28,092 nt of DNA from an uncultured Gammaproteobacteria bacterium (GTDB taxonomy: Bacteria; Pseudomonadota; Gammaproteobacteria; Rariloculales; Rariloculaceae): assembly GCA_946887385.1 (NCBI GenBank), contig CAMPKU010000017.1, forward strand, positions 1 through 28,092, given 5' to 3'. A program made the translations under genes and the position numbers. Positions 1 through 7,879 of the stretch are shown one piece after another. Positions within the stretch are counted from its first letter, which is position 1; the number at the start of each line of letters is the position of its first letter. Below the pieces are notes generated by a model, which was given only the letters and a program-made list of their open reading frames with translations, had not been told where the DNA came from and did no database searches.

Positions 1-200
1 ATCGGAGGCTCAGCAGTCGGGAGAGCCGGCCCCTGAAATTTCAGACTGAGCCAGCACCCATTGTATACAGCTATCAAGAGCTTTACTAATACAGATCAGC
101 TATTTACGGAGGCTGCTGTGCTTCGAGCACGCCATCAGACCGAGGCTTGCGGCCACTCATCTTTCCGCTAGACTTCCCGCCTCGCCGGACCGGGGCAACC
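1..200. other. Non-coding leader upstream of the amidase, weak promoter candidate
   Basis: I see no convincing gene here. The stretch is richer in A+T than the rest of the window. It contains an 8-base perfect palindrome, TGTATACA, at 62-69. A poor sigma-70-like pair lies on the + strand: TTGTAT at 61-66 and ACTAAT at 85-90, with an 18-base spacer. If used, it would leave a leader of about 100 bases before the amidase start. Both boxes match the consensus only partly, so the promoter is a guess. Confidence 0.3.
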
Positions 201-1754
201 ATGAATCCGATTTCTAGGCGTGACGTTCTTGGCGCGGCCAGCGGCGCCGCAGTTTCATTCTGCGTCCCTTCCATCACCTCTGCGCAGAAGGCGCTCGCAT
301 CAGGTGAGCTGGCTTTCTCGTCGGCCACCGACCTGGCGCGACTGATTCAGCGGAAAGAACTCAGCTCGGTCGAGCTCACTCGATACTACATCGAGCGCAT
401 CGAGCGATTCGATGGAGCGTTGAATGCCGTCGTGACGAGGGACTTCGAGCGCGCACTGGCGGCGGCGAGATTGTCCGATGCGTCGCTCGCACGCGGCAAC
501 CGCTTGGGTTTGCTGCACGGCGTGCCGATGACGATCAAAGAAGCCTTCGATGTTTCCGGACTGCCGACTACCTGGGGCGAGCCGGCGCAACGGAACAACG
601 TCGCTCAAAATGACGCAACGGTTGTCGAGCGCCTAAAGGCAGCCGGCGCTCATTTCATGGGGAAGACGAACGTGCCGCTGCGACTCGCAGACTGGCAGAG
701 CTACAACGACATTTACGGAACAACCAACAATCCCTGGGATACGGCAAGATCGCCGGGCGGATCTTCCGGCGGATCGGCCGCTGCGCTGGCAGCCGGTTTG
801 ACTGGCTTGGAATTCGGCTCCGATGTCGGCGGATCGATTCGCAATCCCTCTCACTTCTGTGGTGTGTACGGACACAAGCCCACCTACGGCATCGTGCCAA
901 CGCTTGGCCACAACCCTGCAGGCGTCGTAGCCGAACCGGATCTGAATGTCGTCGGGCCAATGGCGCGAACGGCAGAAGATTTGCAGCTGGCTCTAGACGT
1001 GGTAGCGGGTGCTGACCGGTTCCGGTCGTCGGCCTGGAGACTGGAGCTTCCGCAACCGAAGGCGCGCACCTTGCGCGACTTACGCGTTGCGATTTGGCCG
1101 AACGAAAATTCCTTTCCTACCTCGCGCGAGATCTCGGATCGTGTGCAGGAAGTCGGAGAAGCTCTTGCTCGCGCCGGCGCGGTGGTGTCTGATCTAGCGC
1201 GCCCTGAGATCTCTGCGAGGGAGATGCACGACACGTATCTGAGCCTGCTGGGATCGGCAGCTCTCGTTAATCTCCCCGACGATTACTATTCCGTGACTAA
1301 AGGTTGGGCTGCAGAGCTCGACGCGAACGACCAGTCGCCGTTGGCGGTACTCACGCGCGCTCGCGTGCTCGATCATCGAAGCTGGTCCGACTACAACGAA
1401 GCGCGTACGAGCTACAGACTACGGTGGGGCGCGTTCTTTGACGATTGGGACGTAGTGATCTGTCCGATTTCCGCAACGACGGCCTACGAGCATGATCACC
1501 GGCCCAAGCTCGAGAGAGCTCTCGCCGTCGATGGCGCACAGACGTCCCACTACGAGCATTACTTTTGGGTAGGCGTTGCCACGGTCGCCTACTTGCCAAG
1601 CACGGCTTTTCCCACCGGATTGTCGAACGCTGGGCTGCCAATCGGTCTACAGATCGTCGGTCCTGAATATGGCGATCGCACCACCATCGAGGTGGCCCGG
1701 CTTATCGCACAAGAGCTCGGGGGCTTTCAGGCACCGCCTGGCTTCGGGGCCTAA
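201..1754 (+). CDS. Tat-exported amidase (amidase signature family)
   Basis: This 517-residue protein belongs to the amidase signature family, whose members hydrolyse amide bonds in small amides or peptides. The Ser-cisSer-Lys triad can be placed as Lys113 (MTIKEAFDV), cis-Ser188 in PGGSSGGS, and nucleophile Ser212 in GSDVGGSIRNPS. The spacings between them (75 and 24 residues) equal those of fatty-acid amide hydrolase. The N-terminus has a twin-arginine motif (SRRDVL, residues 5-10), a hydrophobic stretch and an Ala-rich cleavage region, so export of a folded enzyme is likely. I chose the ATG at 201 because it puts the RR motif near residue 6; an in-frame ATG at 147 would add 18 unlikely residues. 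The substrate cannot be told from sequence. The gene is less GC-rich at third codon positions than its neighbours, which may mean later acquisition. Its stop overlaps that of the next, opposite-strand gene. Confidence 0.9.
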   Translation: MNPISRRDVLGAASGAAVSFCVPSITSAQKALASGELAFSSATDLARLIQRKELSSVELTRYYIERIERFDGALNAVVTRDFERALAAARLSDASLARGNRLGLLHGVPMTIKEAFDVSGLPTTWGEPAQRNNVAQNDATVVERLKAAGAHFMGKTNVPLRLADWQSYNDIYGTTNNPWDTARSPGGSSGGSAAALAAGLTGLEFGSDVGGSIRNPSHFCGVYGHKPTYGIVPTLGHNPAGVVAEPDLNVVGPMARTAEDLQLALDVVAGADRFRSSAWRLELPQPKARTLRDLRVAIWPNENSFPTSREISDRVQEVGEALARAGAVVSDLARPEISAREMHDTYLSLLGSAALVNLPDDYYSVTKGWAAELDANDQSPLAVLTRARVLDHRSWSDYNEARTSYRLRWGAFFDDWDVVICPISATTAYEHDHRPKLERALAVDGAQTSHYEHYFWVGVATVAYLPSTAFPTGLSNAGLPIGLQIVGPEYGDRTTIEVARLIAQELGGFQAPPGFGA

Positions 1755-2392
1755 CGCGCATCGATATGCGCCAGTTTCGACCCCTGCGACAACCGGTAAA
1801 AATGCCGCAACTCCCGCTGCGCCGCAGAATCGTCGTCGCTGCCGCGCGTGCGCTGCAATAAGCGCCGGCAATACTTCGCGGCATACCGATTCGCACGCCG
1901 GTACCGCTCCCGCTCATCCTCGCCGAGCTCGGCGGCCAGAGTCGGCGAGTCGAACAGCCAGCCGTGCAGGCCGTCGGCGTCGCGGCCCGTCTGCTCCCGT
2001 AGCAGCATGGCCGTGGTGACGAACTTGTCCACCTCGGCTTGCAGCTCGAGCTCGAATAGCGACACCACTTTGTCGCGCGCCGCATTCCACGCGTAGTACG
2101 TGAAGTGGCTTACGCCCTCGAGCGCCGACCAGAAGTCGGCAAGATTGTCGCCGTCGAGCTTCTTGAGCGGATCGTGGCGGTCGAGACGCTCGAGCAGCTC
2201 GCGCTCGAGGTACAGCGCCACGTCGGCCTCGCCATCGGCTTCGGCGATCAAGAGCTTCTCGTCGACCGTGCGCCCACCGGCGTCGAGAGCGCGCATGACG
2301 TCGGGATCGGTGATCAGAAAATCGCTGACGGCATAGCCGACATCGAGGGCGTAAAGCTCGTGCAGCATCGCCTCGAGCTTGTGCAGCAGCAT
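1751..2392 (-). CDS. Conserved hypothetical protein, second gene of a two-gene operon
   Basis: This 213-residue soluble protein has no signal peptide or membrane segment. It is rich in Leu, Glu, Asp and Arg, looks all-helical, and matches no named family I can recognise. Notable stretches are DNLADFWSALEGVSHFTYYAW (about 100-120) and FELELQAEVDKFV (about 133-145), which have the feel of a conserved helical core. The ATG at 2392 lies 3 bases after the stop of the upstream gene, so the two are almost surely co-transcribed and probably act together. I have the impression that this pair recurs in other gammaproteobacteria as uncharacterised neighbours, but that is memory, not a search. The 3' end overlaps the amidase stop by 4 bases. 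Confidence 0.8.
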   Translation of the reverse strand: MLLHKLEAMLHELYALDVGYAVSDFLITDPDVMRALDAGGRTVDEKLLIAEADGEADVALYLERELLERLDRHDPLKKLDGDNLADFWSALEGVSHFTYYAWNAARDKVVSLFELELQAEVDKFVTTAMLLREQTGRDADGLHGWLFDSPTLAAELGEDERERYRRANRYAAKYCRRLLQRTRGSDDDSAAQRELRHFYRLSQGSKLAHIDAR

Positions 2393-2395
2393 AGG

Positions 2396-3019
2396 TTAAT
2401 GCCGCGTCGCCACGTTCAGCGTGGCGTTCGGCTCGAGCCCGTGCTCGCGCAAGAGACGCGCGGCGCGCCGGCTGCCCGTGCGCAGCCAGATCTCGTACAA
2501 GCGCAGCACGTCGATCGCGGCGGCCCTGCCCGAGTCGCGAATCTCGGCGAGCACGTCGACGAAGTCGCGAAACTTCTCCGCGAGCTCCGCGAACACGGCG
2601 CCGAATGCGCGGCCGTCGCGCGTGCCGCGCACGTTGTCGGACAAGCGCCCGTACGCGGCGCCGCCCATGTCGATGTAGTAGTCCACGTCGATGAGCTTGC
2701 GCGCAAACCCGTCGCCCAAGAAGCCGGCCACGAACAAAGACGTGTCGCCGACGCGGCGCAGCATCGCGTTGCGCTCTTCGCGGCTCGGTGACTCCGCCGC
2801 AGCGGCCAGCAGCAGCGCGAGCGGCTGCAGGCCTGGGCCGGGCTTGCCGCTCTCGTAGAGCGTTTCGTGCCGCGCGAACAGCGTGAGGAGATTGACGACG
2901 TAGTAGGCCGTGTGATCGTCGGCCGCAACGCCCTGCTTGGCCATCGCGGCCTCGACGGAATCCTTGAAGAACTCCTGGAGACTCGCAACGGTATGTACCC
3001 GATCCGATGGGGTGCGCAA
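2396..3019 (-). CDS. Conserved hypothetical protein, first gene of a two-gene operon (TTG start)
   Basis: This 207-residue protein appears soluble and all-helical. Segments such as YYVVNLLTLFAR, GDTSLFVAGFLGD and DVDYYIDMGGAAYG look conserved and structured, but I recognise no family. The reading frame runs open to 3193, yet the part before about 3020 is Arg-rich and unlike a protein. I therefore place the start at TTG 3019, which has a strong ribosome-binding site (GGGAGAGG, 3030-3023) just upstream and a TATACT box further up. No in-frame ATG gives a good alternative: the first, at 2943 (MAKQG), would cut into the conserved-looking region. The gene is followed after 3 bases by its partner at 2392. 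Confidence 0.78.
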   Translation of the reverse strand: MRTPSDRVHTVASLQEFFKDSVEAAMAKQGVAADDHTAYYVVNLLTLFARHETLYESGKPGPGLQPLALLLAAAAESPSREERNAMLRRVGDTSLFVAGFLGDGFARKLIDVDYYIDMGGAAYGRLSDNVRGTRDGRAFGAVFAELAEKFRDFVDVLAEIRDSGRAAAIDVLRLYEIWLRTGSRRAARLLREHGLEPNATLNVATRH

Positions 3020-3022
3020 GCG

Positions 3023-3030
3023 CCTCTCCC
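3023..3030 (-). promoter_or_regulatory. Shine-Dalgarno site deciding the TTG start at 3019
   Basis: The minus strand reads GGGAGAGG here. Its GGAG core lies 6 bases before the TTG codon at 3019. It is the only good ribosome-binding site near the start of the conserved part of the frame. Confidence 0.6.
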
Positions 3031-3049
3031 GCAACCTCGGTTGTCTTTG

Positions 3050-3055
3050 AGTATA
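3050..3055 (-). promoter_or_regulatory. Candidate -10 box for the 1751-3019 operon
   Basis: TATACT on the minus strand differs from the sigma-70 -10 consensus at one position. It would start transcription near 3043 and give a leader of about 24 bases containing the Shine-Dalgarno site. No -35 box is convincing: TTGCAG lies 19 bases upstream and TTTACG 13. Confidence 0.4.
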
Positions 3056-3086
3056 GATTCCGCGGGCGCGTAAACTGCAAACCGCT

Positions 3087-3530
3087 TCACGTTTCTTGGG
3101 CTTGCGAGGCACGCAACTCGAGCGCGGTGAGCATTCGCGCACAGTGGCCGTGGATACGCTCATACCAGTGGCGCCGGCGCAGCGCCGCGGCACCGTTCAA
3201 CGAATAGCGCGCATCGAGCAGCACGCACGTGCCGTCGTCCATGGGCTCGATGCGCCAGTGCAAGCGCAGCTTCACGCAGCACGGCGGATCGAGCAGCGTC
3301 TCCTGGAGCGTGATCGACACGGGACGCAAGCACGCGAGCACCTTGCCGCGGCGCAATACGTTGCCGCGCTGCTGCTCGTAGTGACAGCCGGGCGGCGGCA
3401 GCATCGTGCCGAGCACGATGGCGTTGCCGCCCCAGCGGCCTTTCGCGGCAACGTCGACGAGCGCCGCGAACGCGTCCGTCAAAGCGCAGCCGAGCCGTTT
3501 CTCGTGACGTTGCTTTAGCACGAGCGTCAC
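3087..3530 (-). CDS. SRPBCC-like (START/polyketide-cyclase fold) protein, GTG start
   Basis: This is a protein of about 147 residues. It begins with an amphipathic strand (VTLVLKQRHEKRLGCAL) and continues with a region like LPPPGCHYEQQRGNVLRRG. It then has beta-strand-like segments (KLRLHWRIEPMDDGTCVLLDARYSL) and a long C-terminal helix (RRRHWYERIHGHCARMLTALE). That order suggests a ligand-binding or lipid-binding SRPBCC helix-grip fold, but the call rests on overall pattern, not a signature motif. The frame is open to 3725, but that would overlap the divergent reductase. The GTG at 3530 fits the fold best and a second GTG at 3521 is possible; neither has a clear ribosome-binding site. Its function is unknown. 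Confidence 0.6.
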   Translation of the reverse strand: MTLVLKQRHEKRLGCALTDAFAALVDVAAKGRWGGNAIVLGTMLPPPGCHYEQQRGNVLRRGKVLACLRPVSITLQETLLDPPCCVKLRLHWRIEPMDDGTCVLLDARYSLNGAAALRRRHWYERIHGHCARMLTALELRASQAQET

Positions 3531-3633
3531 GCTAGCGCGGCCGAATGCACCGCAGCCATGCGCGAAACTAGGCGAAACGCACAGGAACCGTGCTCGGGTT
3601 AGAATCGCGGCCCCGTTGCGGAAATAGCATTCG

Positions 3634-4851
3634 ATGACCGAACGCCTCGTGATCGTCGGCGGCGGCCAAGCCGCCGCACAAGCCGTGCAGTCGCTGCGCC
3701 AGCAGGGCTTCGCGGGGCCGATCACCTTGCTCTGCGACGAGCCGTATCTGCCGTACCAGCGCCCGCCGCTGTCGAAGAAGTACTTCGCCGGCGAGCTGCC
3801 GCGCGAACGCTTGGGGTTGCGTCCCGCGGCGTTTTACGCCGAGAAGGGCGTAGCGCTCGAGCTCAATGTGCGCGCGGAAGAGCTCGAGCCTGCGAGCCGG
3901 CGGCTACGCTTGCACGACGGCCGCACGCTCGACTACGACCGCTTGCTGCTGGCAACCGGCAGCCGGCCGCGCACGCTCGACGTGCCGGGCAAGGCGCTCG
4001 CCGGCGTGCACTACCTGCGCACGATCTCCGACGTGGACGCGATCTCCGGGTCGCTGACCACCGGCGCGCGCGTGCTGCTCATCGGTGCGGGCTACATCGG
4101 CCTCGAAGCCGCTGCCGTCGCGCGGCAGCGCGGCTTCGACGTCACGGTGCTCGAGGCCGCGAACCGCGTGATGTCGCGAGCGGTGAGTGTGGAGGTGGCG
4201 TCGTTTTACGAATCGGTGCATCGCGCGGCCGGCATCGCGCTGCACTGCGGCGCGGCCGTCAAGGCGCTGCACGGCACCACACGCGTCACGGACGTGGAAA
4301 CTGCGGACGGGCGCCGCTTTCCCTGCGACGCGGTCATCATCGGCGTGGGCATCGTGCCGAACGTGGAGCTCGCGGCGGCCGCGGGCCTCGAATGCAATAA
4401 CGGCATCGTCGTGGATGAGCTCGCGCGCACGGCGGACCCCTGCATCGTGGCGGCCGGCGACTGCACGAACCATCCCATTCCGTTGCTCGAGCGCCGCGTG
4501 CGCCTCGAATCCGTGCCGAACGCGATCCACCAGGCGAAGGTAGCGGCCGCGACGCTCGTCGGCGCGCCCGCCGCCTATTCCGAGGTGCCGTGGTTCTGGT
4601 CCGACCAATACGACTTGAAGCTGCAGATTGCCGGGTTGTCGACGGGCTACGACCAGGTGGTGCTGCGCGGCGATCCGGCTGAGCGCAGCTTCGCAGCGTT
4701 CTATTTGCGCGCGGGGCAGTTGCTCGCCGTGGACGCCGTGAACAGCCCGCGCGTGTTCATGGCGGGCAAGAAGCTAGTGGCGAATCGAGCGCGAATCGAG
4801 GCCGACGTGCTTCGCGACGCGGGCGTGGACCTCGTGGCGCTCGCCGGCTGA
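3634..4851 (+). CDS. NAD(P)H:ferredoxin reductase, rhodocoxin/putidaredoxin reductase type
   Basis: This 405-residue FAD-dependent pyridine nucleotide-disulfide oxidoreductase passes electrons from NAD(P)H to a [2Fe-2S] ferredoxin, typically for a cytochrome P450 or dioxygenase. Visible motifs are the FAD-binding GGGQAAAQA near residue 8, the family hallmark YQRPPLSKKY near 45, and LLATGSRPR near 110. The NAD-binding GAGYIGLEAAA lies near 152 and the second FAD motif AAGDCTN near 274. The C-terminal FWSDQYDLKLQIAG is typical of CamA/ThcD-type reductases. Its length is normal. No ferredoxin or P450 gene lies in the window, so its partner must be elsewhere. The stop is one base from the stop of the opposing gene. 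Confidence 0.92.
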   Translation: MTERLVIVGGGQAAAQAVQSLRQQGFAGPITLLCDEPYLPYQRPPLSKKYFAGELPRERLGLRPAAFYAEKGVALELNVRAEELEPASRRLRLHDGRTLDYDRLLLATGSRPRTLDVPGKALAGVHYLRTISDVDAISGSLTTGARVLLIGAGYIGLEAAAVARQRGFDVTVLEAANRVMSRAVSVEVASFYESVHRAAGIALHCGAAVKALHGTTRVTDVETADGRRFPCDAVIIGVGIVPNVELAAAAGLECNNGIVVDELARTADPCIVAAGDCTNHPIPLLERRVRLESVPNAIHQAKVAAATLVGAPAAYSEVPWFWSDQYDLKLQIAGLSTGYDQVVLRGDPAERSFAAFYLRAGQLLAVDAVNSPRVFMAGKKLVANRARIEADVLRDAGVDLVALAG

Positions 4852-4852
4852 G

Positions 4853-5530
4853 CTACTGCTGAGCTGCCACCTGCGGGCCGGAAAGCTTCAGATGAAGCTC
4901 GCCCGTCGCAATCGCGAGCTCTTGGTCGCGATCGAGCGCAGAGAGCTCATAGCGCTCCACGGCGCTGCCCACGCTGTCGCGCAGCAGGCCGGAAATGCCG
5001 ACCACGACGCCGCTGTCGTCGAAGCCCGGGCCCACCGTGGGCCAATACTCGGCCGGCCCTTCCCAAGGACGGTCGAAGTACCAAACCGGCAGCAGCGATT
5101 CTTTGAGGAACGGCCAAGCATTCGACTCCGCGCGCACGAACAACGTGCCTTCGTTGGGAATCGTGACGAGCCAATGATCGGTGAGCAGCACGCCGCGCAG
5201 CAGCAGGTTGGTTTCGGCCGACGTCGCGATGAGCCGGCTCGCAACGGCCGCGGGCTGCCCCGCAGCGTCGTTCAGCACCAGCCCGAGCACGGCCGTGCGG
5301 TCGATCGTTTCTTCCCAGAGGCTGTCGTCGCCGGTGTCCTGGCCGAAGAGCCGCGCGTCTTCGCCCACGGCGAGCTCGAGCACGCTGTCCGGCAACGAGT
5401 AGCGGAGCACCCGGCCCGTCGAGCTCGGCGCTGCCGCCGCGCGCTGCGACAGCGGGTTGTAGTAGAGCACCGCGCCGGCCGCGACGGCGCCGAGCAGCAG
5501 ACCGACGATAGCGACGAACAAGTATTTCAT
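4853..5530 (-). CDS. N-terminally anchored hypothetical protein (paralogue B)
   Basis: This 225-residue protein has one N-terminal hydrophobic helix (about residues 4-23) preceded by MK, so it is membrane-anchored or secreted with its bulk outside the cytoplasm. The mature part looks beta-rich. Its start overlaps the upstream stop by ATGA, implying translational coupling. Several stretches match the upstream gene product in order: HWLVTIPNEGTLFVRAES against TWSVLIPSRGAFVMSAPG, and a D-x-D-x-EL-x-I pattern near the C-terminus. I read the two as diverged tandem copies. I recognise no family. The operon position behind gshA does not prove a link to glutathione. Confidence 0.75.
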   Translation of the reverse strand: MKYLFVAIVGLLLGAVAAGAVLYYNPLSQRAAAAPSSTGRVLRYSLPDSVLELAVGEDARLFGQDTGDDSLWEETIDRTAVLGLVLNDAAGQPAAVASRLIATSAETNLLLRGVLLTDHWLVTIPNEGTLFVRAESNAWPFLKESLLPVWYFDRPWEGPAEYWPTVGPGFDDSGVVVGISGLLRDSVGSAVERYELSALDRDQELAIATGELHLKLSGPQVAAQQ

Positions 5531-6177
5531 TGCGGGCGACTCGTGACCGTGCTGAGCTCGATGGTGCCGCTCAGCTCGCCGTTCTCATCGACGGCCGTGA
5601 TGGTCCACGCCTCCGTGTAGGTGCCCGCCATATCTTCGAACTCGCCGGTGCCCGCTGCCATGACGCCGGCGCTGTCGCGCGCCGTCATCGGCACGACGGC
5701 CTCGCCGGTCCACGCCTCGCTTGCGCTGAAGCCCTTCGCGCGCAGCGCGGTCTCGACCACGCCGGCGCCCTCGCCGGGCGCGCTCATGACGAATGCGCCG
5801 CGGCTCGGAATCAACACCGACCAGGTAGTCGTGGCACCGCTGCTGCCGCCGGTCCAGTGGCGCGCGGCTACGCCGACGACGCTGCCCGCCGCGTCGCGAA
5901 CCTTGAAATGCTCCACGAGCAGCGCCTCGGCCACGAAGCGCGCCGGCATGAACATCGCACCGCTCGTGGTCGCCGCCCGCAAGCCGCCGACTTGCGTATC
6001 GGTGGCGGCGATGCGGTCCGCGGGCAGACGGATCAGGAATTGCTCGGCGCGGCCGCCATTGGCGACCACCGACGTGTGCGACGGCAGCCGCGCATGCGCG
6101 AGCCACGGCACGAAGTGTGCGCCCGCCAGCGTGCCGCCAAAGCCGGCAACGAGAGCCAGCCAAAACACCGTCTTCAT
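5527..6177 (-). CDS. N-terminally anchored hypothetical protein (paralogue A)
   Basis: This 216-residue protein begins MKTVFWLALVAGFGGTLAG, a signal peptide or anchor, followed by a periplasmic-looking, Ala/Gly/Val-rich beta domain. The ATG at 6177 starts at the signal peptide; the frame is open further upstream, but that part lies inside gshA. The gap to the gshA stop is 67 bases, so it may be read from the same transcript. The C-terminal part (GEFEDMAGTYTEAWTITAVD) matches the pattern of the downstream paralogue. No family was recognised. Confidence 0.72.
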   Translation of the reverse strand: MKTVFWLALVAGFGGTLAGAHFVPWLAHARLPSHTSVVANGGRAEQFLIRLPADRIAATDTQVGGLRAATTSGAMFMPARFVAEALLVEHFKVRDAAGSVVGVAARHWTGGSSGATTTWSVLIPSRGAFVMSAPGEGAGVVETALRAKGFSASEAWTGEAVVPMTARDSAGVMAAGTGEFEDMAGTYTEAWTITAVDENGELSGTIELSTVTSRPQ

Positions 6178-6244
6178 GCCCGTCTCGAGTAGGCCTAGGA
6201 GCACCAGTATCCGCGCCGGATGCCTAGGGCCGCGGTTAACGGAA

Positions 6245-7819
6245 TCACAAAACCGCCACCTGCGTGGACGCCTGGGCGAAGTAGTCCTCAAGATACCGCT
6301 CGAACGGCTGGGAGTCGCGGCCCGCCAGGGCCTCGGCCTCCTCGAGCGACCGGCGCGCCGTGTCGGCGAGCATCCGCTCGCGCTCCTCGGGGAGCGCAAA
6401 GTCGCGAAAGTAGGCCGCGTGCGTGTGCGCGAGCTGAAGCGTGTACTCGAAGAAGCTGGCCTGCTCGCTGCGCAGCGCCGTGAGGAGCGCGGCCGACGGA
6501 GTGCGGCTCGGGTCGCGCAGCGCCTCGGCGGCCGCGTCGACGGCGGCCACGTAACCCTGGGCGCCGGCGTCCAGCAGCTCCGCGACGCCGCGAACGCCTG
6601 CGAGCAGCTGAAGCCCGTGCTCGCGCAGCGGCCGCTCGAGCCCTCCGGCCACGATCGCGAGGTTCGGGCGGCGGCCTTCGCGCGCAACCGTGAGATCGCG
6701 CACGTCGATCTCGGCCTGCTCGGCCGTCGAGATCGGCGGGCTCTCGCTCAAAAGACAATGGATGAGCAGCGCCTCGACGAAGCGCAGCTCGCTTTGGTTG
6801 ATGCCGACGGGATCGGCGCTGTTCAGGTCGAGCGTGCGCACCTCGACGTACTCGATGCCGCCCTCGGCCAGCGCGACGAGCGGACGGCGCTTGCTCGCCT
6901 TGCTCGGCTTCGGCCGGATCGTGCTGTAGTACTCGTTCTCGATCTGCAGCACGTTGGCGTTGAGTTGCCGGTAGTCGCCGTCCACCACCACGCCGATGGC
7001 CGCGTAACGCGGCTCTTCCGTCGAAACCGCGCTGCGCATGCCGGCGAAGTACTCGGCCAGCGAGTTGGCCCCGATGCTCAACCGCGCCTGCGTCTTGTTG
7101 CGGTAGCCGAGATCGCTCATGCGCAGCGACGTGGCGAACGGCGCGTACCACGTTGCGGAATCGAGCTCCGTGAGAAGCTCGTGACCGTCGGGCCGGAACG
7201 AACGGCACAGCGCGGGAGACGCGCCGAACAGATACGTGACGAGCCATGCGCAGCGGCGATAGTTGCGCGTGAGCCCCATGAGCTCGGCCGATTTGAAATC
7301 CTGCAGCGGCTCCGTGCGGCCCAAGTGCTCGCGATACTCGGGCCAGAACTTCGCCGGCAACGAATAGTTGAAATGCACGCCGGCGATCGCTTGCATGGCG
7401 CGGCCGTAGCGAAAGCCCAAGCCGCGGCGATACACCGTTTTCATGCGGCCGAGATTCGAAGGGCCGTAGTCCGCGATCGGAATTTCATCGTCGGGGGGCA
7501 AGTCGCACGGCATGCTGGCCGGCCAGAGCAGCTCGCCGTCGAGCCGCCGCGCGATGAACGCGTGCAGGTCGCACAGACACTGGAGCGTCTCCCACTGCGT
7601 GCGCTGCGGCGGCGTGACGAGCTCCGGCAAGGACTCCGAATAATCGGTGGTGATGAAGGGATGCGTGAGCGCCGCGCCAAGGCTCGTCGGATGCGGGCGG
7701 CGCGACAGCGCCCCGCGTTCCGTGACACGCAGGCTCTCTTTCTCGACGCCGCGCAGGCCGTCGCGAATCAGCTCGGCGCGGCCGCCGTCACGCAGCCACT
7801 CGAGACGTGAAGATGACAT
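6245..7819 (-). CDS. gshA: Glutamate--cysteine ligase (gammaproteobacterial type)
   Basis: GshA joins L-glutamate and L-cysteine using ATP, the first and rate-limiting step of glutathione synthesis in the cytosol. The 524-residue length fits the gammaproteobacterial class-1 enzyme. Recognisable stretches are RGVEKESLRV near residue 22, FITTDYSESLPELVTP near 50, the DYGPSNLGRMKTVYRRGL region near 125, AGVHFNYSLP near 150, and EYVEVRTLDLN near 325. I place the start at ATG 7819 (MSSSRLEWL); an in-frame ATG at 7828 would add MPR. A TATAAT box overlaps that alternative codon, which would make the transcript nearly leaderless. gshB is not in the window. Confidence 0.95.
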   Translation of the reverse strand: MSSSRLEWLRDGGRAELIRDGLRGVEKESLRVTERGALSRRPHPTSLGAALTHPFITTDYSESLPELVTPPQRTQWETLQCLCDLHAFIARRLDGELLWPASMPCDLPPDDEIPIADYGPSNLGRMKTVYRRGLGFRYGRAMQAIAGVHFNYSLPAKFWPEYREHLGRTEPLQDFKSAELMGLTRNYRRCAWLVTYLFGASPALCRSFRPDGHELLTELDSATWYAPFATSLRMSDLGYRNKTQARLSIGANSLAEYFAGMRSAVSTEEPRYAAIGVVVDGDYRQLNANVLQIENEYYSTIRPKPSKASKRRPLVALAEGGIEYVEVRTLDLNSADPVGINQSELRFVEALLIHCLLSESPPISTAEQAEIDVRDLTVAREGRRPNLAIVAGGLERPLREHGLQLLAGVRGVAELLDAGAQGYVAAVDAAAEALRDPSRTPSAALLTALRSEQASFFEYTLQLAHTHAAYFRDFALPEERERMLADTARRSLEEAEALAGRDSQPFERYLEDYFAQASTQVAVL

Positions 7820-7826
7820 GCGCGGC

Positions 7827-7832
7827 ATTATA
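7827..7832 (-). promoter_or_regulatory. Candidate -10 box (TATAAT) at the start of gshA
   Basis: The minus strand reads a perfect TATAAT. Transcription would start near 7820, at or one base before the ATG at 7819, so the mRNA would have almost no leader. No -35 box is visible at 16-18 bases upstream. The match may be chance, but an exact hexamer in GC-rich DNA directly at a gene start is notable. Confidence 0.4.
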
Positions 7833-7879
7833 GGGGGCGCCGATTGCCGGTTGAGGTGATTCGGCGTAGGTTCAATCCT

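Noticed and set aside
3634..4851. A cytochrome P450 electron-transfer cluster
   Set aside because: The reductase fits, but no P450 or ferredoxin gene lies nearby, so a cluster cannot be claimed.
5621..7810. Plus-strand open frame of 729 codons opposite gshA and the two paralogues
   Set aside because: It is Arg/Ala-rich, lacks any motif, and runs fully antisense to recognised genes. In GC-rich DNA such long shadow frames are expected.
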